DNA of 8,849 bases from JBDZUZ01 sp040255445. Lineage in GTDB: Bacteria; Planctomycetota; Phycisphaerae; Phycisphaerales; UBA1924. Below, in pieces: positions 1 through 5,379 of this stretch. Under the pieces are notes generated by a model. The model was not told the DNA's origin, did no database searches, and worked only from the letters and a program-made list of their open reading frames with translations. Where the stretch lies: positions 1-8,849 of the forward strand of contig JBDZUZ010000155.1 of assembly GCA_040255445.1 (NCBI GenBank), read 5' to 3'. Made by a program: the position numbers and the translations under genes. The first letter of the stretch is position 1; the number at the start of each line of letters is the position of its first letter.

Positions 1-599
1 AATTCGGCTGGGGCGGGTTTGGCATCGACGCCGGTCGCGATCGAGACGATCTCGAGGAACGCCGCGATGAGCGGGAGCGCGGCCAGCGCGGAGATGCGGT
101 GGAGCTGGCTGTCGATGTACAGATAGCCGACGCCCAGGACGGCGACGAGCTTGAAGGAGTTGACGATCGTCTTGACGAGGTTGCGCTTGTTGACGAGCTT
201 CCCCAGACCCTTGATCGGGTCGAGCCGCTCGAGTTTGGGCCTGAGCGGATCGGTGGTGAAGAGGAAGCCCACCTGCACGATCTGGGCGATGACGGCGACA
301 AGGAACGCGGCGCCCAGGATCGGCGCCATCGCCTTGGCCGACTCGATGGCCGAGGTCATGAGGATCGGCCCCACCGTGACCGAGTCGACCTCGCGGGCTT
401 CATACTCGAACACGCGCCGCATCACGCCGCCCATCACGTTGATCACGCTCGCGCCGAACACGAGGATCACGAGCGAGCCGCCGATCAGATCGATCGCCGC
501 GGAGAGGTCCTGGCTCTTGGGGATCTGCCCCTTGTTGCGCGCCTCGCTGAGCTTCCGCGGCGAGGCCGATTCCGTCTTTTCGCCCATGTCATCCGCCAC
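1..599 (-). CDS. flhB: FlhB, flagellar export-gate/substrate-switch protein, N-terminal part (cut by window edge)
   Basis: FlhB is an inner-membrane component of the flagellar type III export apparatus. Its cytoplasmic domain switches export from rod/hook to filament substrates. The 199 codons present begin with the family's cytoplasmic N-terminal signature (EKTE.ASPRKLSEARNKGQIPKSQDL, residues 7-32). Hydrophobic stretches follow at about 34-60, 92-114 and 148-162, and the conserved RPKLERLDPIKGLGKL segment lies at 120-135. The window ends before the last membrane segment and before the cytoplasmic domain with the NPTH autocleavage site, so cleavage competence cannot be judged. I chose the GTG at 599 over the ATG at 587: an AAGGAG sits at 613-608, eight bases before the GTG but twenty before the ATG. 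That ribosome site lies just after the fliR stop codon, with only 21 bases between the genes, so the two are probably co-transcribed. Confidence 0.95.
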   Translation of the reverse strand, partial: MADDMGEKTESASPRKLSEARNKGQIPKSQDLSAAIDLIGGSLVILVFGASVINVMGGVMRRVFEYEAREVDSVTVGPILMTSAIESAKAMAPILGAAFLVAVIAQIVQVGFLFTTDPLRPKLERLDPIKGLGKLVNKRNLVKTIVNSFKLVAVLGVGYLYIDSQLHRISALAALPLIAAFLEIVSIATGVDAKPAPAE

Positions 600-620
600 G
601 CCGCACGCTCCTTTCCGGCT

Positions 621-1406
621 TCAGCCGCCGATCCACGCCGCCATGTCGTGGAGCGAGTCAGAGATGAGTTCGCCGCAGGCGTGCCCGCTCGTGCCCAGCG
701 AGATGGCCAGGATCCCCAGGCCCGCGAGCACCTTGAAGGCAAAGCCGACGGTCATGATGTTGATCTGCGGCATCGTCTTGGTGACGGCGCCCAGCACGAG
801 GATGACGAGCATGATCGCGCCGATGACCGGCGCCGCGATGCGGAGCGCGAGCTCCATGCCCGCGGTGATCAGGTTGATGATGACATCGAGCGGGACCATC
901 TCGGGCGTGAAGCCGCCGAGCGGGATCAGCCGGAACGATCCGATGACCGCGCCGAACGCGGCCTCGAGCCCGCCCAGCGCGATGATCGACGCCGTCGCGA
1001 TCGAGAAGAGCATCTGGCCCAGCACTTCCGAGTCCATGTCGGCCTCGGGGTTGTACGTCCTGGCCAGGCCCAGCCCGAGCTGGTAACCCGCGACCACGCC
1101 GCTCATCTCGAGACTCACCATCGGGATCGCGATGAAGAGCCCGAGGATCAGGCCGATCGCAGCTTCCATCGCGAGCAGCGGCAGCAGCGAGACCAGATCG
1201 ATCGAACCGGGCGCGATCTGCGGCAGTTCGAGCATCGGGTACACGGCCGCGGCGATCAGCCCGATGATGGCGATCTTGAACCGTGCGGGGATGCTGGAGG
1301 ACGACAGCATCGGCGTGGTGATGCACAGCCCCGCAAGGCGGAACGCGACCAGCACGAAGGGGATCGTGTGATCGAGGAGCGGGATGATCGCGGCGGGGCC
1401 TTGCAT
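621..1406 (-). CDS. fliR: FliR, flagellar export-gate membrane protein
   Basis: FliR joins FliP and FliQ in the helical core of the type III export gate at the base of the flagellum. The 261-residue protein has the usual family length and is hydrophobic throughout. Recognisable stretches are the N-terminal FVLVAFRLAGLCITTPML (17-34), the SLEMSGVVAGYQLGLGLA region (98-115) and the diagnostic PQINIMTVGFAFKVLAGLG (213-231). It lies 32 bases after fliQ and 21 bases before flhB, as in most fliPQR-flhB operons. The ATG at 1406 fits the family's N-terminus, and an in-frame TGA upstream rules out a longer protein. The 32 bases before it are pyrimidine-rich with no recognisable Shine-Dalgarno sequence, so initiation may depend on ribosomes arriving from fliQ. 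Function is assigned by family resemblance; I see no damage to the gene. Confidence 0.95.
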   Translation of the reverse strand: MQGPAAIIPLLDHTIPFVLVAFRLAGLCITTPMLSSSSIPARFKIAIIGLIAAAVYPMLELPQIAPGSIDLVSLLPLLAMEAAIGLILGLFIAIPMVSLEMSGVVAGYQLGLGLARTYNPEADMDSEVLGQMLFSIATASIIALGGLEAAFGAVIGSFRLIPLGGFTPEMVPLDVIINLITAGMELALRIAAPVIGAIMLVILVLGAVTKTMPQINIMTVGFAFKVLAGLGILAISLGTSGHACGELISDSLHDMAAWIGG

Positions 1407-1438
1407 GCGTGGGAACGCGGATCAGGTGAGTCGGCGGA

Positions 1439-1696
1439 TCAGATGAGCCGGAAGAGTTCGGCGGCGTAATCGAGCAGACGCTGCGTGACCCAGGGGATGA
1501 GCAACGCGGCGACGATCACCATCGCCGCGATCTTGGGGACGAACGCGATCGTCTGGTCCTGGATCGAGGTGACCGACTGCAGCAGGCTGATGATCAGACC
1601 GACGATCATGCCGGCGGCAACGATCGGCGCTGCGATCTTGAGCGTGATGATCAGCGCGGTCTGCACGAGTTCGATAGCCGAGTCGTCGACGTACAT
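1439..1696 (-). CDS. fliQ: FliQ, small export-gate membrane protein
   Basis: FliQ is the small two-helix subunit that packs around FliP and FliR in the flagellar type III export gate. The 85-residue length is typical. Two hydrophobic helices (about 14-40 and 51-75) flank the conserved loop: AAGMIVGLIISLLQSVTSIQ (27-46), then DQT, then AFVPK (51-55). This closely follows the family pattern of VGLiiSllQ..Tqi.eqTl.F.PK. The start at 1696 is preceded by AAAGGA, which overlaps the TAA stop of fliP (the stop and ribosome site share bases), so fliQ translation is probably coupled to fliP. There are 15 bases between the two genes. Confidence 0.96.
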   Translation of the reverse strand: MYVDDSAIELVQTALIITLKIAAPIVAAGMIVGLIISLLQSVTSIQDQTIAFVPKIAAMVIVAALLIPWVTQRLLDYAAELFRLI

Positions 1697-1711
1697 GGGC
1701 GACTGGTTCCT

Positions 1712-2698
1712 TTATGTGAAGACCGGGAGCAGTTGACGGATGATGGGGTCGATTGACGGGTGCAGGGCCGATGCGTGGCCCGCCGCGGCGGGCGCGAAGC
1801 TCGACATCAGGCTGCCGACGATCAGCGTCCAGCCGTCGACCAGCACGAACAGCAGCAGCTTGAAGGGCAGCGAGATGAGCACGGGCGGGAGCATCATCAT
1901 GCTCATCGAGATGAGCATCGTGCTGATCACGAGGTCGATCACCAGGAAGGGCAGGTACACCTTGAAGCCCATCAGGAACGCGACCTTCATCTCGCTGAGC
2001 ATGAATGCGGGGATCAGCGCGGTCATGCTGACATCGGCCCGCGTCAGGTTCTCGGGCTCGCTGGTGTCGATGCCCTGGTGATCCAGGACCATATAGAGGC
2101 TCGACCAGTTGCCGGTGGCTTCGATCTGCGCGAACATGAAGTCGCGCATCGGCTGCTTCACCTTGGTCCACAGTTCGTCGTAGTCGCGGATCTCGCCGGC
2201 GCGGTAGGGCGTGATCGCCTCATCGTTGATGCGGTTGAGCGTGGGGCCCATCACAAAGAGCGTCATGAAGAGGGCGAGCGCGGTCACGACCTGCGGCGGC
2301 GGGATCGACTGCGTGCCCATCGCCTGCTTGAGCAGGCCCAGCACGATCAGGATCCGCATGAAGCAGGTCGTCATCAGCACGATCGAGGGCGCGAGCGAGA
2401 CGACCGTGAGCACGACGAGGATGTTGACGGCGGTTGAAAGACCGCCGCGGTCCTCGGGGTTGTCGCCCGCGGGCGATGCGGCGCCGCGGCCACCACCGAG
2501 CGTGGCGCCCGCTGCCTCGAGCATGCGGAGCGGATTGGTCCCGTCACCGGCGGGCGCCGGTGCAGGCGGGATGAACGCCGGCGGCGTCGGCGCGGACGAT
2601 GGAGCCACCGGACCGACGATGTCCTGCGCCAGCGCGGGCAGCGCCAGCACGACGGCGCACAGTACCGCAATCAGCATCGTCAGCCGCCGGAGATTCAT
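1712..2698 (-). CDS. fliP: FliP, flagellar export-gate protein with signal peptide and long Pro/Ala linker
   Basis: FliP is the main subunit of the type III export gate pore in the inner membrane. The 328-residue product starts with an apparent signal peptide (residues 1-24, ending ALPALA before QD). A Pro/Ala/Gly-rich segment of about 60 residues (26-85) follows, then the conserved core. Both family signatures are visible: the segment MTTCFMRILIVLGLLKQAMG (109-128) with its following TQSIPPPQV, and the region at 244-290 containing FLVIDLVISTMLISMSMMML and the LPFKLLLFVLVDGW end. The protein is longer than the roughly 245 residues of enterobacterial FliP because of the linker. Its start codon overlaps the fliO stop codon (ATGA), which implies translational coupling, and this also fixes the start. 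The mature N-terminus resembles that of the neighbouring FliO (see findings). What the linker does is unknown. Confidence 0.97.
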   Translation of the reverse strand: MNLRRLTMLIAVLCAVVLALPALAQDIVGPVAPSSAPTPPAFIPPAPAPAGDGTNPLRMLEAAGATLGGGRGAASPAGDNPEDRGGLSTAVNILVVLTVVSLAPSIVLMTTCFMRILIVLGLLKQAMGTQSIPPPQVVTALALFMTLFVMGPTLNRINDEAITPYRAGEIRDYDELWTKVKQPMRDFMFAQIEATGNWSSLYMVLDHQGIDTSEPENLTRADVSMTALIPAFMLSEMKVAFLMGFKVYLPFLVIDLVISTMLISMSMMMLPPVLISLPFKLLLFVLVDGWTLIVGSLMSSFAPAAAGHASALHPSIDPIIRQLLPVFT

Positions 2699-3489
2699 GC
2701 CGCGCGCCCCCCCACCGTCGTTGTCGTGTGCGGGCTCATCGCAGCTGCGCCCAACCGGCGGATCGATCCGAGCCGACCACGCAGCCCGCTCGCGACCGGC
2801 TCGGCGGCGTCATCCACGATCCGCGCGGTGTTGAAATCCGCCGCGGCGAGTGCTTCCTCGAACTGCCGGGCCGCGGAATTGCCATCGGCCTCGCGGGTCT
2901 TGGTCAGGATGGAAGCGACCTCCGCGGGATCGCTGATCTCCGCGAGCGTCGTCATCGCGCCGCCATTGCCCCGCCCGTGCGACTGGCAGAGCAGCAGCAC
3001 GCGGCGATCAACCTGCAGCAAGACCAGCGTCGACTGCCGCGACACCGGGTAGCGACCGAGCACGAACATCACACCGCACGGCGCCTTGCCGCCCGGGCCC
3101 AGGGCGCCCAGAAGCCCGCCGCCGGCCTTGGCGCCGCGCCGGACCACCAGCGCGAGCACGGCGATCACCGCGATGACCAGCATCAGCGAACCGACCACCC
3201 GCATCGACGGAAGCGACTTGGCTTCGCTCGCGACAGGCGCCGTATCGCGATCGTTCCCGCGAACGATCGGGACACCGCCGCCGATCGGACGCGACTCGAT
3301 CGCCGGCGCCACATCGAGCGGACGATCGGCCGCCGCGGAAACCACCGCCCCGACCGAAGTCTCTACGACCGACGTTCGCTCGCTCGGTGCTGCCGGACCG
3401 ATCACGCCATCCTGCGCGATCACCCGGCCGCACGCGAGCGCAACGATCGCCGCGACACCCACAGATTTGATCATTGTTCTGGTCGTCAT
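2695..3489 (-). CDS. fliO: FliO-type flagellar biosynthesis protein
   Basis: FliO is a bitopic membrane protein that helps assemble or stabilise the FliP ring of the flagellar export gate. The 264-residue product has an apparent signal peptide (1-25, VIA before QD), a low-complexity presumably periplasmic stretch to about 95, and one membrane helix (about 98-117, followed by RR). A cytoplasmic beta-rich domain then carries the FliO-like core FVLGRYPVSRQSTLVLLQVD (142-161) followed by RRVLLL. The tail after about 200 is poorly conserved. The position directly before fliP, with a four-base overlap, supports the call because FliO sequences diverge widely. The ATG at 3489 has AGGA seven bases upstream; a second methionine six codons in (3474) is possible but has no such site. 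The preceding 97-base gap holds two strong inverted repeats. Confidence 0.87.
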   Translation of the reverse strand: MTTRTMIKSVGVAAIVALACGRVIAQDGVIGPAAPSERTSVVETSVGAVVSAAADRPLDVAPAIESRPIGGGVPIVRGNDRDTAPVASEAKSLPSMRVVGSLMLVIAVIAVLALVVRRGAKAGGGLLGALGPGGKAPCGVMFVLGRYPVSRQSTLVLLQVDRRVLLLCQSHGRGNGGAMTTLAEISDPAEVASILTKTREADGNSAARQFEEALAAADFNTARIVDDAAEPVASGLRGRLGSIRRLGAAAMSPHTTTTVGGRAA

Positions 3490-3507
3490 CGCGCCGTCCT
3501 GGCAACA

Positions 3508-3528
3508 CGCGGCGGATCCTCCGCCGCG
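3508..3528 (-). repeat. Perfect 9-bp inverted repeat before fliO (loop GGA)
   Basis: In the mRNA sense, the arm CGCGGCGGA (3528-3520) and the arm TCCGCCGCG (3516-3508) are perfectly complementary and separated by the three-base loop GGA (3519-3517). The stem ends eight bases before the AGGA ribosome site of fliO. It could be a stabilising or translation-controlling RNA hairpin, or a protein-binding palindrome in DNA. There is no T-tract after it. Confidence 0.75.
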
Positions 3529-3533
3529 ACACC

Positions 3534-3555
3534 CGTGAAGTTCCCCTCCTTCACG
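3534..3555 (-). repeat. Perfect 7-bp inverted repeat in fliN-fliO gap (loop GAGGGGAA)
   Basis: In the mRNA sense, CGTGAAG (3555-3549) pairs with CTTCACG (3540-3534) around an eight-base purine loop GAGGGGAA (3548-3541). It stands five bases before the 9-bp hairpin next to fliO, so both could form in tandem. The loop looks like a decoy ribosome site but has no start codon at a proper distance that opens a gene. Confidence 0.7.
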
Positions 3556-3586
3556 ACTGTCCAACACACACACCCGACCGCGAACC

Positions 3587-3988
3587 TCAGGCGACTTGCG
3601 CGTCTTGAGTCGCTTCGCCGGGCGACGCGATGATCTCGTTGATGCGGATGCAGAAGTTGTCGTTGAGCACGAGCACCTCGCCGCGGGCCACGTGACGCTC
3701 GTTGACGTAGACGTCAACGGGGTCTCCCGCGAGCTTGTCGAGCTCCACCACCGCGCCCTCCGAGAGACGGAGCACATCCTCGACCAGCATCCGCGTGCGG
3801 CCGAGTTCGATGGTGACGTTCAGCGAGACGTCGGACAGTAGATCGATGCCGCTGGCGGAAGAAGCCGCCGGGGTCGATTCGAACGCCTGCAATGGAAAGG
3901 GCTGTGCGTGCTCGCCTTCGGGTGCCTGAGCATCCGCCGGCGTGGTGTCGGGCTCGTTCGCCCCCGCGGTGACATCCTGGTCGGCCAT
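3587..3988 (-). CDS. fliN: FliN, flagellar motor switch / C-ring protein
   Basis: FliN forms the lower part of the cytoplasmic C-ring, which takes part in switching and docks export cargo. The 133-residue product has an acidic, low-complexity N-terminus (1-45) and a single C-terminal SpoA domain (about 49-122). It shows the typical succession of LLSDVSLNVTIELGRTRM (50-67), LRLSEGAVVELDKLAGDPVD (73-92), then VYVNERHVARGEV and INEI. It is one SpoA domain only, so it is FliN rather than a FliM or a FliM-FliN fusion. The frame stays open upstream to an ATG at 4162, but that extra stretch looks non-coding. The ATG at 3988 has AAAGG seven bases before it and gives a family-sized protein. FliM, its C-ring partner and frequent upstream neighbour, is not present in this window. 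Confidence 0.95.
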   Translation of the reverse strand: MADQDVTAGANEPDTTPADAQAPEGEHAQPFPLQAFESTPAASSASGIDLLSDVSLNVTIELGRTRMLVEDVLRLSEGAVVELDKLAGDPVDVYVNERHVARGEVLVLNDNFCIRINEIIASPGEATQDAQVA

Positions 3989-4238
3989 CCTGGCGCCTTT
4001 CGATCCACGCAGTCCTTGCGTGTACATACCGCACAGCACCGGTTCGCCGGCATCATCCTGATGCCGTGGAGGGAGCGAATCGGTCCGGGCGGACCCACGA
4101 GACGCGACTGTGATCGGCGGGTGCGGCGGGAGTTGCCCAGAAAACGGCAAGAACCGCCGCAATGTCCGATAACAATCGGCCGATCTTGCCTGATTCCGCC
4201 CGCGACCGGGTGAATTCCTCAGGAAGGTCCGAGAACCA
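3989..4238 (-). other. 250-base fliL-fliN intergenic region, no gene seen
   Basis: This is the longest gap in the window. No frame in it resembles a protein; in particular I see no FliM remnant, although fliM commonly occupies this place. It contains an imperfectly centred repeat TTCCT-G-AGGAA just after fliL (4225-4215), the palindrome ATCGGCCGAT (4184-4175), a perfect 8-bp hairpin (4066-4048) and the fliN ribosome site AAAGG (4000-3996). I see no good sigma-70, sigma-28 or sigma-54 promoter, although such a gap could host a divergent one. Confidence 0.65.
4048..4066 (-). repeat. Perfect 8-bp inverted repeat upstream of fliN (loop GGA)
   Basis: In the mRNA sense, CGGCATCA (4066-4059) pairs with TGATGCCG (4055-4048) around a three-base loop GGA (4058-4056). 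The loop context CAGGATG resembles the core of the CsrA/RsmA consensus (ARGGAUG). The hairpin ends 59 bases before the fliN ATG and has no T-tract, so it does not look like a terminator. Confidence 0.72.
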
Positions 4239-4772
4239 TCAGTCCGCCGCGTACCCCTTGCATTTGGGGATCAGGATCCGCTCCACCCGGTCCTTGCCGT
4301 CCGGGTCCTTCCCGAGCGCCTGGTTCACGTAGGCCAGCAGCTGACGGTTGATCGTCTCGAGACCGGGCTCCTTGAGGTGCATGTGCTGCGCCCGGCGGAT
4401 CACCATCGAGACGCCCTCCCCGATCTCGGCGGAGCGGCGCTCGAGTTCAGCGGCGATGAACGCCTCGTTCTTCTGCTTCACCTTCAGCACCGCCGAGACA
4501 TCCCAGATCCAGACCCGGCCGGTCTGCATGTTCTGGAAGCGATCATCCACCAGGGGGATCTCGACGGTGGCTTCCATATCGGCGTGGTCGCCGCCCTCGA
4601 TCGTCGGCGCCGCCGCGGCGGACTGGGGCCCGCTCTTCCCGGCGACCATGAACACGGCGACCGCCTCGATGATCATGACGACCGCCACGGCGCCGATCGC
4701 CTTGATCGGGAGCTTCTTCTTGGGCGCCTCTGCGGGTGCCTCGGCCTTTGCTTCTTCGTTCTTGGCTGCCAT
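4239..4772 (-). CDS. fliL: FliL-like flagellar basal body-associated protein
   Basis: FliL is a single-pass inner-membrane protein that surrounds or supports the stator units at the motor. The 177-residue product has a lysine/glutamate/alanine-rich cytoplasmic N-terminus (1-20, ending PKKK), one membrane helix (about 22-44) and a periplasmic domain. The C-terminal part (about 117-172) follows the FliL pattern: the EPGLETINRQLLAYVNQALG stretch (135-154), then RVERILIP. The extreme C-terminus (KCKGYAAD) differs from the usual FT.FvvQ-like ending, so this is a divergent member. The ATG at 4772 has GGAG five bases upstream. It follows the unrecognised membrane protein after 138 bases and precedes fliN after 250 bases. 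Other small membrane-anchored proteins could look similar, but position and pattern together favour FliL. Confidence 0.8.
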   Translation of the reverse strand: MAAKNEEAKAEAPAEAPKKKLPIKAIGAVAVVMIIEAVAVFMVAGKSGPQSAAAAPTIEGGDHADMEATVEIPLVDDRFQNMQTGRVWIWDVSAVLKVKQKNEAFIAAELERRSAEIGEGVSMVIRRAQHMHLKEPGLETINRQLLAYVNQALGKDPDGKDRVERILIPKCKGYAAD

Positions 4773-4910
4773 ACACGCTCCGCGGGTCTGAGCGCCGTCG
4801 CGTCAAAGCACAGCGACAGCGCGAGGTCCTCGCTGAGTCGTCGGCAGGATCGGCGGGCGACCTGAGCCGGGGTCCGGGATGATCGCCAAGTGCGGGCGGG
4901 GCCGGTCGAT
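4773..4910 (-). other. 138-base gap before fliL
   Basis: No gene is visible between the hypothetical membrane protein and fliL. A near-palindrome GCGAG-GAC-CTCGC lies at 4833-4821. A 5-bp complementarity (CGCTC 4794-4790 with GAGCG 4780-4776) could fold most of the fliL GGAG ribosome site into a stem. Both are short and could occur by chance in GC-rich DNA. Confidence 0.5.
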
Positions 4911-5261
4911 CTAAGCGGCGCGGCGGAGCGACTCGGCCTCGGTGTTCGCGGAGTCCTCGGCAACAAGTGCGCTCGGGGTCGCCCGACGCCGCACACCGAA
5001 ACCGACACCCGCGAGGGTGATCGCCGCGGCGGTCAGGATCAACACCGGCATCGCCGCGGCCGGGCTGAGCAACCCCGAAGCCAGGCCCGCCGCCAGGATC
5101 GCGGCGAGCGCCACCGCGGGCATCCATGCTCGGGACGCCGGCGCGGCGAACCGCGGGAATCCGAACAGGCTGGCGACGATGCCCGCAGCGCCGACCGAGC
5201 TCAGGATCAGCCCGCCGACGGTGAGCACGAGCGATGCGATGTGGGATTCGAGGAAGGTCAT
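4911..5261 (-). CDS. Hypothetical three-helix membrane protein between flgE and fliL
   Basis: I do not recognise this 116-residue protein. It has three hydrophobic segments, at about 9-33, 47-66 and 69-90. It ends in an arginine cluster (RRR at 91-93) and a hydrophilic, acidic then basic tail, which suggests a cytoplasmic C-terminus. It is rich in alanine, glycine, leucine and valine. It lacks the length, the four-helix layout and the cytoplasmic loop of MotA, and has no peptidoglycan-binding domain as MotB would, although stator genes often occupy this position. A strong AGGAGG at 5280-5275 precedes the ATG, but at a long spacing of 13 bases, and no nearer in-frame start exists. Same strand and position suggest it belongs to the flagellar operon. 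Coding status is likely, not certain, and no function can be given. Confidence 0.68.
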   Translation of the reverse strand: MTFLESHIASLVLTVGGLILSSVGAAGIVASLFGFPRFAAPASRAWMPAVALAAILAAGLASGLLSPAAAMPVLILTAAAITLAGVGFGVRRRATPSALVAEDSANTEAESLRRAA

Positions 5262-5379
5262 GGCTCTGTAAGAACCTCCTCGGTGAGGATCGGCGATCGA
5301 TCGACCCGTCTTCAGGCTCAGTCCGAGAACCGGCGGCGGATTCTCCCGCCCGAGATGAGCGGCCGGATCGACGCTTGGA
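5262..5379 (-). other. 118-base gap after flgE
   Basis: No gene is seen here. In transcription order it holds a weak hairpin (GGCGG 5350-5346 with CCGCC 5339-5335, loop GAGAAT) 29 bases after the flgE stop, without a T-run, then the AGGAGG (5280-5275) that serves the hypothetical membrane protein. A promoter could be here, but I cannot identify one with confidence. Confidence 0.5.

Larger units (their letters stand above)
3490..3586 (-). other. fliN-fliO intercistronic gap with two hairpins
   Basis: The 97 bases between the fliN stop and the fliO ATG contain no gene. In transcription order they hold a GT-rich stretch, an inverted repeat at 3555-3534, another at 3528-3508, and the AGGA ribosome site at 3500-3497. 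Neither repeat is followed by a T-run, so an intrinsic terminator is unlikely. Most of the gap could be folded in the mRNA. Confidence 0.7.

Noticed and set aside
99..1469. Long open frame on the + strand, 456 codons
   Set aside because: It lies antisense to fliR, fliQ and flhB. Its product is an unbroken mix of Asp, Arg, His and Glu with no domain, as expected from the complement of GC-rich coding DNA.
3508..3528. Intrinsic transcription terminator before fliO
   Set aside because: The stem is strong but is followed by TGTTGCCAGG, not a T-run, and it lies within a gene cluster that should be transcribed through.
2599..3633. Long open frame on the + strand, 344 codons
   Set aside because: Antisense to fliO and parts of fliP and fliN. 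The product is Arg/His-rich low complexity and has no family likeness.
3989..4162. N-terminal extension of fliN from an ATG at 4162
   Set aside because: It adds 58 residues of basic, Pro/Arg-rich sequence unlike any FliN. The ATG at 3988 has a well-spaced ribosome site and gives a normal length.
5287..5314. Sigma-28-like promoter (TGAA, 16 bases, GCCGATCC) before the hypothetical membrane protein
   Set aside because: The -10 resemblance is partial, GCCGATC words are frequent throughout this DNA, and the implied start would fall on the ribosome site itself.
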